Below are positions 25,743 through 33,474 of a stretch of DNA of 64,000 nucleotides, one piece after another. Under the pieces are notes generated by a model that did not search any database, was not told the DNA's origin, and was given only the letters and a program-made list of their open reading frames with translations. Source of the stretch: 9FT-COMBO-48-23 sp963754385 (GTDB lineage Bacteria; Chloroflexota; Dehalococcoidia; GIF9; UBA5629). Both the position numbers and the translations under genes were made by a program. The stretch covers positions 310,001-374,000 of the forward strand of contig CAVWGE010000005.1 in assembly GCA_963754385.1 (NCBI GenBank), written 5' to 3'. Every line of letters starts with the position of its first letter. Positions within the stretch are counted from its first letter, which is position 1.

Positions 25743-26411
25743 ATGAAAAACGGAGCTATTAGATACTTAATCTCATTTACAGTGCTGATTTTCTTAACAC
25801 TTAGCTTGGCTATGGCTTGCGCTCAGTCGAATCCAGGTCCGCCGCCAACACCACCTGAACCACCACCGGCACAGCCGCCAGCAGTTAGTGAAAATCAGAC
25901 ACCAGAGGAACCACCGCCGGTCAGCGAGGCTATAGCGGCAACCTCTTCTCCTATAGAAATAACTTATATTCGCTACAAGGGGACGGTGTATTTACCGGAC
26001 CCAGAAAACTGTCTTTGCTACAAAAGGATTGAACCAGATGAATATGTGGTCGTTAAAAATCTAAGCGAAACCTCTGTGAAAATGGGCGGCTGGGTACTGA
26101 AAAACATAACCAAAGGGTATCCCTCGTTCACTTTTCCACCATATTTCGTTTTTGGTCCAGGACAAATCATCCGAGTTTATACAGATGAAATCTACCCTGA
26201 ATGTGGAGCATGGCTGGAATTCGGTGGAGATTCAAAAGCCCCATATTGTGAGAATCCCGGGAAAATATGGTTCAGTTTTAATTGGGGCGTAGGCGATATT
26301 TGGAGTAATGAAAAGCCTGACGTCGCTGTATTGTACGATGCCCGAGGCAATGAGGTCTCCAGAAAAAGCTATGTTGTCCCCATGGAAATGAATGAGGTAG
26401 CAAGTGAATAG
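25743..26411 (+). CDS. lamin-tail-domain lipoprotein
   Basis: A 222-residue lipoprotein (signal peptide with lipobox AMAC, mature Cys at about residue 27). A 40-residue Pro/Glu-rich linker (PPPTPPEPPPAQPP) is followed by a single lamin-tail-type domain (residues 75-215) with the marks EYVVVKNLSE, GGWVLKN, FTFPPYFVFGPGQIIRVYT and VAVLYDARGNEVSRKSY. Such domains occur on bacterial surface proteins and bind or organise other molecules. The next gene encodes a larger paralogue with a nearly identical C-terminal domain and overlaps the stop region. Function is unknown. Confidence 0.75.
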   Translation: MKNGAIRYLISFTVLIFLTLSLAMACAQSNPGPPPTPPEPPPAQPPAVSENQTPEEPPPVSEAIAATSSPIEITYIRYKGTVYLPDPENCLCYKRIEPDEYVVVKNLSETSVKMGGWVLKNITKGYPSFTFPPYFVFGPGQIIRVYTDEIYPECGAWLEFGGDSKAPYCENPGKIWFSFNWGVGDIWSNEKPDVAVLYDARGNEVSRKSYVVPMEMNEVASE

Positions 26412-26433
26412 CGAAATACGTTGGGGCAAGGTG

Positions 26434-27441
26434 ATGTTCAAGAAGGTCTTTCTCACAGGCATAGCCTCCTTATTGGCTTGCTCAATCATGGTTGCTTGTG
26501 CTCAGTCTGCAGAAAGTCCGCTAACACCTGCAACACCACAGCCGCCCGCCAATATTGAAAATCAAGCGCCGGCGGAGGCGTCTCCGCCTGAAGAGACAAC
26601 AAATGAAACGGAATGGAGCACCGTTCAAACCCTCACCGGCAGAGAGAGTGAGACCACATCCCCATTTCATATATCCGGTACGGAATGGCGTATCATTTGG
26701 ACGGCAGATATTCAATACCCTGAATACGTCGTCTTCGACATACTTGTCTACCCGCAGGACAAACCAGGCATGCTTACAAAGAGGATTTCATATTCGCAAG
26801 GCACCTCTGGCGATACTGTTTACATCTATGATGGTGGCTGTGACTATTATTTGAAAGTTATTGCTGCCAATTTGAGCAATTGGACTATAACGGTGGAAGA
26901 CTACGCCAAACAAAAGTTCACCTCTCCCTTCCGAATAACTAAAATCAATTACAAAGGCATGAACTACTCTAATTACGAAGGCATGAACTACTCTAATTAC
27001 GAAGGCGTGGACTACTCTGACAACGAGGAGACAAGCCCCCCAAGAATAGTTGAGGCCGACGAATATGTAGAAATCAAAAACCTGAGCGATTCTCCGCAGA
27101 ACATAGCTGGTTGGGTGCTGAAGAATCTAACGAAGGGGGGACCTGCGTTTATCTTTCCAACCTCCCTACCGTGTTCCTGTGAATGGTACGGCAATTCTGA
27201 GGATTGCCTTAAAAACTGCTATCCCCCACGCCCGTGTGTAATAGAGCCGCGTAAGAGCATTCGGGTTTATACCGGCGAAGCCCATTATGAATCGGGAGGT
27301 TTTTGCTTTTACTACTTCCCGGGTGATATATGGAACAACGAGATACCTGATATAGCTGCTCTGTATAATCGTAAAGGGCAGGAGGTATCTAGAAAAAGCT
27401 ATATAATACCGACTAAGAATAGCCTTACATCAGGTGATTAG
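26434..27441 (+). CDS. lamin-tail-domain lipoprotein with short tandem repeats
   Basis: A 335-residue paralogue of the preceding gene. I prefer the ATG at 26434, which gives a signal peptide with lipobox MVAC; upstream GTG codons at 26404 and 26431 are in frame. Domains: Pro-rich linker; a beta-rich domain (residues 65-145, WRIIWTADIQYPEYVVFDI) like those that precede secreted modules; three copies of an 8-residue repeat (GMNYSNYE, GMNYSNYE, GVDYSDNE); then a lamin-tail domain with inserted cysteines (CSCEWYGN, CLKNCYPPRPC). Probably co-transcribed with the gene before it. Function unknown. Confidence 0.75.
   Translation: MFKKVFLTGIASLLACSIMVACAQSAESPLTPATPQPPANIENQAPAEASPPEETTNETEWSTVQTLTGRESETTSPFHISGTEWRIIWTADIQYPEYVVFDILVYPQDKPGMLTKRISYSQGTSGDTVYIYDGGCDYYLKVIAANLSNWTITVEDYAKQKFTSPFRITKINYKGMNYSNYEGMNYSNYEGVDYSDNEETSPPRIVEADEYVEIKNLSDSPQNIAGWVLKNLTKGGPAFIFPTSLPCSCEWYGNSEDCLKNCYPPRPCVIEPRKSIRVYTGEAHYESGGFCFYYFPGDIWNNEIPDIAALYNRKGQEVSRKSYIIPTKNSLTSGD
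26956..27027 (+). repeat. three tandem 24-bp in-frame repeats
   Basis: Units at 26956-26979, 26980-27003 and 27004-27027. The first two are identical and the third has diverged. They encode an 8-residue Tyr/Asn-rich unit in the lamin-tail lipoprotein. Identical neighbours suggest recent slippage, so copy number may vary between strains. Confidence 0.9.
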
Positions 27442-27529
27442 TCTGGCAGCTTGGATAAGGCGACGAACAACCAGCTTGAAGATAAATGCTGCTCGTCATA
27501 TAATTTCGGAAAATGGACTGATTTGACTA

Positions 27530-27559
27530 TTGCTTTCTCTGAACCATCAGATGTATAAT
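27530..27559 (+). promoter_or_regulatory. promoter of the zinc-ribbon gene
   Basis: TTGCTT and TATAAT with an 18-base spacer, 80 bases upstream of the ATG at 27640. The -10 lies in TGTATAATC, the same string found ahead of three other genes of this cluster. Confidence 0.5.
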
Positions 27560-27639
27560 CAGAATAATATATGTGGCACCGGAAACAGACAAGCGGCTAA
27601 GGTTCGGGGCAGAATAGGAAAAAGGTAGAGAACTGAAGT

Positions 27640-28434
27640 ATGCAGCAAAGGTGTCCTAATTGTGGCTCGCCAGTTGCGCCCGGGCAGCGGTTTTGCGGTG
27701 GCTGTGGTGCGCAGATAAGCCTGGCTTGCCCTCAGTGCAGAATCACAGTTAGTCCTGGAACCAGATTTTGTCCGAACTGTGGGGCTACCTTAGGTGGAGG
27801 CATGCCCCAGCAGCCGGGATGGGGACAGCAACCGGGCGGGATGCCGCCACAGCAACCCGGATGGGGACAGCAGCCAGGCGGAATGCCGCAACAACCGGGA
27901 TGGGGTCAGCCACAGCAGCCAGGATGGGGGCAACAACCAGCCTGGGCACCGCCGGCACAAAGTAGCCAATCATCATCGAGAAGACCGTTTCTGGTGATAC
28001 TGCTAATTGTTCTCTTGCTTGGTCTCGGTGGTATTGTCTACTGGCAATTTGGCGACAAACTGCTGGGCTTACTCAACATATCCACCGGTGGTGCTGGTTC
28101 TACAGTAGATACCACAGCGCCAGTAATCTCAGAGGCTAAGTCAACTGTCAATGTAGGGGGTATAATCATCACCTGGGTAACTGATGAGCCATCCAGCAGC
28201 CAGGTCGAGTATGGTAAAAACATAGATGCTTATACCGACGTTTTTCCAGCCCAACCTGCGGATGACCCGTCTACAGGTCAGTCACTTGGAGTTGTTGACC
28301 ATTCTGTAACTTTGTCTGGGGCTAGTCTGGAGCAGGAGGTTACCTACCATTATAGAGTCAAGTCAACAAACGCGGCCGGACTTGAAACGGTATCACCTGA
28401 CAAGACATTCACCACCATAAAACCCCCAGAATAA
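27640..28434 (+). CDS. double zinc-ribbon, Gln/Gly-rich repeat, membrane and fibronectin-like protein
   Basis: A 264-residue membrane protein with an unusual order of parts. Residues 4-52 hold two zinc ribbons (CPNCG...FCGGCG and CPQCR...FCPNCG). Residues 55-105 are tandem PQQPGWGQQPGG-type repeats. Residues 112-135 are one membrane helix (FLVILLIVLLLGLGGIVYW). Residues 155-264 are a fibronectin-III/purple-acid-phosphatase-like domain (ITWVTDEPSSSQVEYG, TYHYRVKSTN). With no signal peptide, the ribbons would be cytoplasmic and the beta domain outside. The same outer domain occurs in the gene at 30423. Function unknown; a signalling or envelope-scaffold role is a guess. Confidence 0.72.
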   Translation: MQQRCPNCGSPVAPGQRFCGGCGAQISLACPQCRITVSPGTRFCPNCGATLGGGMPQQPGWGQQPGGMPPQQPGWGQQPGGMPQQPGWGQPQQPGWGQQPAWAPPAQSSQSSSRRPFLVILLIVLLLGLGGIVYWQFGDKLLGLLNISTGGAGSTVDTTAPVISEAKSTVNVGGIIITWVTDEPSSSQVEYGKNIDAYTDVFPAQPADDPSTGQSLGVVDHSVTLSGASLEQEVTYHYRVKSTNAAGLETVSPDKTFTTIKPPE

Positions 28435-28489
28435 TTGCAGCCGCCTTCATTCAGCCTCATTCAGACAGTAGCCAGTTTTTCAGTTTTTG

Positions 28490-28518
28490 TTCCGTTTTAC
28501 CGCCACAAGTTGTATAAT
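28490..28518 (+). promoter_or_regulatory. -10 box ahead of the TGA-containing lipoprotein gene
   Basis: TATAAT at 28513-28518, 41 bases before the ATG at 28560. The -35 is poor (TTCCGT at 17-base spacing). Confidence 0.35.
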
Positions 28519-28559
28519 CAATACAGGTGGGTAGCTTTAAAACAAGCTTGGAGATTAGA

Positions 28560-28886
28560 ATGAAATACGTTAGCTTACTAGTCGCCGCCTTTCTTTTGCT
28601 TTCGTTCGGGGGTTGTGCTCTGGCAAATGATGCACCTCGTCATACTGCTGACGAGGTAACAACGATAGCTAAGGGCTTCAGTTCTCAATGCCAAAAGCTG
28701 CTACCTGCCGAGCCGTCACACGGGTGAGGTTGCGCTTCTCCTCAGTATGAGGAGGCTGAGCCGGTTTATACCACTGAGTACCTGGGTAACGGAATATGGA
28801 GTATAAGCAAGGCCTGTCCAATAAACTCAGAATATGACCGTGGCTGGTATTTCTACGATAGTACCAATGAATTAGTATGGAAGTGA
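28560..28886 (+). CDS. small lipoprotein with in-frame TGA: nonsense pseudogene or selenoprotein
   Basis: From the ATG at 28560 the frame gives a lipoprotein signal (lipobox FGGC) and 55 residues up to a TGA at 28725-28727. It then continues in the same frame for 52 more sensible residues (GCASPQYEEAEPVYTTEY...) to a TGA at 28884. The second part (TEYLGNGIW, GWYFYDSTNELVW) reads like the conserved C-terminus of small lipoproteins, so the whole was once one 108-codon gene. The TGA is followed after 17 bases by an 8-bp hairpin (TTCTCCTCA/TGAGGAGG) with a GTA loop, which fits the loose bacterial SECIS rule. No catalytic motif supports a selenocysteine here, so a plain nonsense mutation is at least as likely. 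Confidence 0.5.
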
Positions 28887-28926
28887 ACCTCATACCAAAT
28901 GAAATTGGAAGAGAGCCGATGTTCCT

Positions 28927-29250
28927 ATGAGCGACATACTGGATGAAGCCCAGGCATTAGTTCAATGTAAAGCCTGCCCCTGGTATAAAAGCTGCGTCTT
29001 GCCCATGCGGTTGACGGAGGATGACTTAAGAAAACAGCTTGAGTCCTCTATGCCCGGAGCCATCACTCCGGGGGCAGAACAACATGGCATGCAGCAACTG
29101 CTATCCGGCCTGGCAGCCGCTGCCGAAAACTCCCTTCTTGAAGGTTGCCCTGTATTCATTAACAGGCTTCGCTCCAATCCCAGGCTCGCCGAACAAATAA
29201 AGAAACTGATGCGGGAATGGACAAGAGAAGGCGAAGGGCAGACTTCTTAG
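28927..29250 (+). CDS. hypothetical protein, 107 residues
   Basis: A short acidic protein with an N-terminal cysteine cluster CKACPWYKSC (residues 14-23), a further cysteine at about residue 75 (LLEGCPVFINRL), and mostly helical sequence. No signal peptide. The cysteines could bind zinc or an Fe-S cluster, but too few are present to say. I do not recognise the family. ATG at 28927. Confidence 0.5.
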   Translation: MSDILDEAQALVQCKACPWYKSCVLPMRLTEDDLRKQLESSMPGAITPGAEQHGMQQLLSGLAAAAENSLLEGCPVFINRLRSNPRLAEQIKKLMREWTREGEGQTS

Positions 29251-29386
29251 GGCTTAGACATATCCGGCATTCGTTTATTCCTGCTCCGCTTTAAGAACCT
29301 TAAATGTACGAATGCCACCTGCGAGGCTTTGACCTTACCAGCATCCCCAAGTGCAAATCCTAAACTCTAGCTAGAAATGGCACACA

Positions 29387-29476
29387 CTAAATTAAATACC
29401 AGGCATAGAAAAAGAAGAGCAAGCAGACGAACAGGAAACTACCAATTATAGTGATTAGCTCTTTGTTCATGGTCAC
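29387..29476 (-). CDS. 29-residue single-helix membrane miniprotein
   Basis: A tiny frame reading (M)TMNKELITIIGSFLFVCLL... followed by FFFYAWYLI. The GTG at 29476 has AGGAGGAG six bases before it; an ATG at 29470 is in frame with a longer spacing. The product would be one hydrophobic helix with a short polar head. It lies in an otherwise empty gap on the opposite strand to its neighbours. The good ribosome binding site is the main support. Confidence 0.45.
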   Translation of the reverse strand: MTMNKELITIIGSFLFVCLLFFFYAWYLI

Positions 29477-29568
29477 GTGTTACTCCTCCTGCTGGTTTCT
29501 AAATATAGAACGAATCGGAGCAGGTGTTGGTTTAGGTCTCGGTGCTTAATCTCCATGGCACTCAAAGG

Positions 29569-29596
29569 TTTCAGGGACAACTGGGTGGTGTATAAT
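29569..29596 (+). promoter_or_regulatory. promoter of the Cys-rich lipoprotein gene
   Basis: TTTCAG and TATAAT (in TGTATAATC) with a 16-base spacer, 20 bases ahead of the ATG at 29617. Confidence 0.4.
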
Positions 29597-29616
29597 CAGA
29601 ATGGTGAATTATAGCT

Positions 29617-30318
29617 ATGAAGATGCAACTAAAATGGTATGCCATTATATCTGTAGCCCTGGTTCTTCTGCCAGTTATGGCTTGCGGTCAACGTGAGGGG
29701 CAGCCGGAGCAACAATTCGCTGACCCCTGTGACAAGCTGAAGAATTACATTGAGCAAGCGCAGGTCATCGCTTCGGAGTTAGAAGATTTCAACTGGGATG
29801 AATTTTCCAAAATCGGTATATTATGCCCGCCGAAGGGAATATGCCCGGTGGGAAGCCTGCCCATAGTTGAGAAAAGCTCAGCTAGCGGAGAGCTTATGGA
29901 ACGCTGGGTTCCTCTAGTTGAACGATTACCATCCCCACAAACAGCCAGGATCTATTCGATACAATGTGCTGGCTGTTTGAAGCTTGCCAAAGAGGTCTGT
30001 TCAAATAGTCCTTATAATGAGTCACAAAAAAACATGCCCGAGGCTGAAAAACTTACACTAGCTCAGTGGCAGGAGCTGTGTAGTCAACTACAGTCAGCCT
30101 TACAAGGAGCTGAGTATTCAGCCTCAAGGGATAGGACTATTTTCTCCGATTATACATTCCCGCAACTGTGGTTGTATCTCAATTCTTCTGACGAAGAGAT
30201 AAAACAGAAATATCTTGATAAGTTTATGACCAAATCCGATAAGTATATTCAATTACATGCTGAGCTGATAAATAATATACAGCAGGCCGAACAGGTGGCA
30301 ATCGAGCTAGCCGACTGA
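29617..30318 (+). CDS. lipoprotein with Cys pairs, unknown
   Basis: A 233-residue lipoprotein: signal peptide with lipobox VMAC (Cys at residue 23), then a mostly helical mature part. Seven further cysteines are spread through it (DPCDKL, ILCPPKGICPVG, QCAGCLKLAKEVC, ELCSQL), enough for several disulfides outside the membrane. The C-terminal 80 residues look like an amphipathic helical bundle. No known domain is recognised. It belongs to the lipoprotein cluster by position and by its TGTATAATC box. Confidence 0.6.
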   Translation: MKMQLKWYAIISVALVLLPVMACGQREGQPEQQFADPCDKLKNYIEQAQVIASELEDFNWDEFSKIGILCPPKGICPVGSLPIVEKSSASGELMERWVPLVERLPSPQTARIYSIQCAGCLKLAKEVCSNSPYNESQKNMPEAEKLTLAQWQELCSQLQSALQGAEYSASRDRTIFSDYTFPQLWLYLNSSDEEIKQKYLDKFMTKSDKYIQLHAELINNIQQAEQVAIELAD

Positions 30319-30370
30319 CAATTCAGCCCGCAAGGTCCCGAAGAGCAGTAAGGTATGGAAGGGGGGAACG

Positions 30371-30399
30371 TTCTATTTTGCCTTGGTTGGGTGTATAAT
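30371..30399 (+). promoter_or_regulatory. -10 box ahead of the fibronectin-like gene
   Basis: TATAAT at 30394-30399, again in TGTATAATC, 23 bases before the ATG at 30423. The -35 is weak (TTCTAT at 17 bases). Confidence 0.35.
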
Positions 30400-30422
30400 C
30401 TCAAGCAAATTGGAGTTTGCGT

Positions 30423-31391
30423 ATGGCAGGCATGAAAACTAAGCCCAGATGGTATATCGTTTTGCTCGCCTGCCTGGCGCTCCTGTCAGTTTACTCATTC
30501 ATTTCCTGCCGGCCGGGGCCGCCAGCTATTATTCTTTTCAGTGCTACTCCGTCAGAAATCAATCTCGGCCAGTCAACAACCTTAAAATGGGACATCAAAG
30601 ATGCTGCCAGTGTGACTATAGACCAGGGTATAGGGGAAGTTGATGCTACCGGGTCAGTGGAGCTGTCACCAGCTAAAACCATCGCTTACACTTTAACCGC
30701 CACAAACGCCGGCGGTACTGTCAGTAAGTCCGTAGTCATTTATGTCAATCCTCCACCACCGCCGCCTACCGATACCACGCCTCCTGTAATCAAGAATGTC
30801 TCGGCTTCGTCTGAAACCGAGACGGGAGCTGTCATCACCTGGACAACGAACGAACCAGGCAGCAGCCAGGTTGAGTATGGCAAGACCACAGAATACGATT
30901 TAACTGCCTCTTCGGATGAGCTGACCACCGCCCATAGCATAACTTTAAGCGGCCTAGAGGCCAATACCTACTACCACTATCAGGTAAAGTCGAAAGACAA
31001 GGCGGGCAATGAAGCCTCGTCAGCAGATTATAGTTTTGCCACAGCGGTACCCAAATCGGAGTATTCGCTGGAGCTGCAATCCCTCGAATGGGGAAGAAGA
31101 AATGACAGCATTAGCTTCGGCTCAAGCGTCATCCCAGGAAAGGAGTATCTGTTTGTCAAATGTACATTACAAAACAAGAGCCAGGCAATCTTGCGGGCTG
31201 TGATATGTACTATGAACTGTTGGAACGGCGACACTCTTGTAAAATATGAAATATATGTGTATCGTGGTAGCGCCTTGCCCGGGTATGTCTTTAGCTTTGA
31301 TATTCAAACTGACGATGACCCAACGGTTAACAACGTGACCGTAGATTTTGCCGATTATCTAGGGAGGGAAATAGAGGTTATCAAAAAGTAG
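30423..31391 (+). CDS. fibronectin-like surface protein
   Basis: A 322-residue exported protein. The ATG at 30423 is two codons after a possible TTG. The signal helix ends in FISCRPG, a plausible lipobox. Residues 35-110 are an Ig-like domain (ATPSEINLGQSTTLKWDI) and residues 120-205 a fibronectin-III/purple-acid-phosphatase-like domain (ITWTTNEPGSSQVEYGKT, TYYHYQVKSKDKAGNEASS). The last 110 residues form another beta-rich domain. The middle domain is close to the one in the zinc-ribbon protein at 27640, so the two probably share a duplicated module. Role unknown; cell-surface binding is likely. Confidence 0.75.
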   Translation: MAGMKTKPRWYIVLLACLALLSVYSFISCRPGPPAIILFSATPSEINLGQSTTLKWDIKDAASVTIDQGIGEVDATGSVELSPAKTIAYTLTATNAGGTVSKSVVIYVNPPPPPPTDTTPPVIKNVSASSETETGAVITWTTNEPGSSQVEYGKTTEYDLTASSDELTTAHSITLSGLEANTYYHYQVKSKDKAGNEASSADYSFATAVPKSEYSLELQSLEWGRRNDSISFGSSVIPGKEYLFVKCTLQNKSQAILRAVICTMNCWNGDTLVKYEIYVYRGSALPGYVFSFDIQTDDDPTVNNVTVDFADYLGREIEVIKK

Positions 31392-31443
31392 CAGGTAGGA
31401 GCCGGGAGCAGAAAACTGTGACGAATCAAAATGGAGGGCAAGC

Positions 31444-31770
31444 ATGAGCGATACAACTATTATAGTCGTACTGGTGGTTATGCTGCTATTTGTAATGTTT
31501 GTCTTGCCGCAGTTACGCCTCAGGATAGCTATCCCGTCTGTAATACGTCTTTTCCGGCAGAGCAAAGCAGTTGGAATTAAGAATGCCAAGACAATTGAGG
31601 AGTTGGGGCTTAAACCTAAGAGTATGGCACAGGCTGTATTCAGCGGGCAAGACTATAAAATGACTGCTTTACAAGTATTGAGGAAGGCTGAAGTCATTCA
31701 GAGCACTGAAGACGGCAAGCTCTATCTTTCCGAGAAGGACCTCTCAAACAGCAGGTGGAAGGGATGCTGA
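31444..31770 (+). CDS. membrane-anchored small protein
   Basis: A 108-residue protein with an N-terminal membrane helix (TIIVVLVVMLLFVMFVLPQL) and a basic cytoplasmic part. The part after residue 48 (IEELGLKPKSMAQAVFSGQDYKMTALQVLRKAEVIQSTEDGKLYLSE) reads like a winged-helix or small DNA-binding fold, but the match is not certain. A GGAGGGC stretch precedes the ATG. No clear partner. Confidence 0.55.
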   Translation: MSDTTIIVVLVVMLLFVMFVLPQLRLRIAIPSVIRLFRQSKAVGIKNAKTIEELGLKPKSMAQAVFSGQDYKMTALQVLRKAEVIQSTEDGKLYLSEKDLSNSRWKGC

Positions 31771-31860
31771 TTCCGGTTGCTCAGTGGCAACAAAGGGCTT
31801 ACGGGTCGCCTCCGGTGCTAGGACAGCTTGGCAAACCGAAAGCGCGCAGGCTAGAGACCG

Positions 31861-32601
31861 CTATCTCCCCAGTATGACTTCCCAAACAGGTACTTTTTGT
31901 GTTTTTGTGACCGTTCTCTGCTTCTCAACCTGGTAGGGGACCTGGTACGGGACCTGTCTTTCCCTGGTGACCGTCGTTTTGCCGATTACTTCATCGACCC
32001 AGGTCAGACGAACGCTGCTTATGGAATATGCATGCCAGATGGTGGCGAATATACCGAATTCCCTTATCCCATCAGCATCAAATACAATATAGTCGTCCAT
32101 TCCCACGCCGGTGCGCACTTCGCCAAGCAGACGTGCCGTGCTGAGCGTGTAATTAAACTTACTTAACCAGTTCAGTTCATCCGGGTATAGTCCCTTGTAC
32201 CAGTCTTTGAAAGAGGTTGGGCGCGGAGGAATTTGGCCTATGCCGGTAAGGTCGTAAACCCGTACCAGCCCCTTTTGTTGTTGTGCACCTGGTGAAATGC
32301 GGATTTCCACCTTGGCGTTGGAATGCCCTGATGCGTCAAGTTGATAGCCATAGTAGTAGGTACCGCCTGAACCTTCAAACCCAGAGGAAATCAGGTTGGT
32401 ATACCATTTTATTTTGGGACTGAGATACTCTTTACCCTGCTTGGACTCTACCACGGCATCTACGGTTTCCGTATAGGTCTCAGTCCTGTATTCAGTCTCG
32501 TAATACGTTTCTACCGTCGGAACTTCTCTGGTCACACAGGACGTGGCAAACAGAGGCAAAGTCATCATAAGGATAAAGCAAATCATGCCTAACTTTCTCA
32601 T
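31861..32601 (-). CDS. lipoprotein, unknown
   Basis: A 246-residue lipoprotein from the ATG at 32601 (MRKLGMICF..., lipobox ATSC). The longer frame from 32700 would bury the signal peptide and overlap the next gene. The mature start is Thr/Glu/Tyr-rich (TYYETEYRTETYTETV). A similar heptad-like stretch at the end (VPYQVPYQVEKQRTVTKTQKV) suggests beta-strand or coiled repeats. The central part (YTNLISSGFEGSGGTYYYG) is beta-rich. Function unknown. Confidence 0.6.
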   Translation of the reverse strand: MRKLGMICFILMMTLPLFATSCVTREVPTVETYYETEYRTETYTETVDAVVESKQGKEYLSPKIKWYTNLISSGFEGSGGTYYYGYQLDASGHSNAKVEIRISPGAQQQKGLVRVYDLTGIGQIPPRPTSFKDWYKGLYPDELNWLSKFNYTLSTARLLGEVRTGVGMDDYIVFDADGIREFGIFATIWHAYSISSVRLTWVDEVIGKTTVTRERQVPYQVPYQVEKQRTVTKTQKVPVWEVILGR

Positions 32602-32686
32602 CTGCTTACTCCCTGGCTGTTGTCTTCTCTGAAGAATATTGCGATTGTCAGCAGTTGTCAATGTGGGAATGAAATCGACCACGCAC

Positions 32687-33310
32687 TTACTTGTCTGCAC
32701 TCTTGCGGGTCGAGACTATACTTTCTCTCAGCTCTTTAGTATGGTCCAAGATTATAATGGCGATAGCCATACCCATTGCGTTAGCTACCATCATGGCGGG
32801 GATAGCAATTTTGACTACCTCAAGCGCCTCAGCAAAAGGTCTGGCTATTAGCAATGTCAATCCGCCGTGTAATAATTCAACGAATACAGCCAGTAGAACA
32901 GCTGGCAATATCCCGATTAGCTTGCCCTTGTTAAAGTAGTGTATGGCACCGCCAATTGAACCGGCCAAAACTGTTGCCAGCCCGCAAGGAATACAAGTAA
33001 ATCCACCGAGAAGCAAGCGGTGTACTCCACCAATCAGTCCCACGGCTAAACCAATTATCGGCCCGGCTGCCACCCCGGCAATCATGGGTGCAAAATCCCT
33101 TATATTAACTATGGCGCCTGAAGCTAATGGTATGCCGACATAGGTGCCGAATATGGAAAAGCCTCCAAATATGACAATGAAAATGGTTATATCACGCCAA
33201 TCGGACTTTTTAGCTATGACCCGTTGAATGGGCTTTAGCCTGGTGATGATTTCCATAAACACGAAGATGAAGATTTCTGTTTGTGCAAAAAGACCTAAAA
33301 TTCTTTCCAT
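32687..33310 (-). CDS. stand-alone LytS-type 5TM receptor domain protein
   Basis: A 207-residue membrane protein matching the 5TM region of 5TMR-LYT sensor proteins. Hydrophobic helices cover nearly all of residues 8-185, with the typical NIRDFAPMIAGVAAGPIIGLAVGLIGGVHRLLLGG and CIPCGLAT. In LytS this part sits in front of GAF and histidine kinase domains. Here the protein ends after a short helix, with no output domain. It could be a sensor working with a separate kinase, a transporter-like relative, or a truncated gene. Neighbours give no clue. Confidence 0.75.
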   Translation of the reverse strand: MERILGLFAQTEIFIFVFMEIITRLKPIQRVIAKKSDWRDITIFIVIFGGFSIFGTYVGIPLASGAIVNIRDFAPMIAGVAAGPIIGLAVGLIGGVHRLLLGGFTCIPCGLATVLAGSIGGAIHYFNKGKLIGILPAVLLAVFVELLHGGLTLLIARPFAEALEVVKIAIPAMMVANAMGMAIAIIILDHTKELRESIVSTRKSADK

Positions 33311-33474
33311 GTCTTCCTATAAATCCCCTTATCAGTACGACCTAAACGTATAGCTAATATCTGATGTAATATTACAGCCTTCTCTTTATCAGCGTGAATA
33401 TTACAATATTTGACGGCTCTCTTAAAGGGGCTATTGTGTTAAGCAAACCAATTTGAGCTCATTCAAAAAGATAG

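Noticed and set aside
26956..27027. Possible CRISPR-like repeat array
   Set aside because: The 24-bp units touch each other with no spacers and lie in frame inside a lipoprotein gene.
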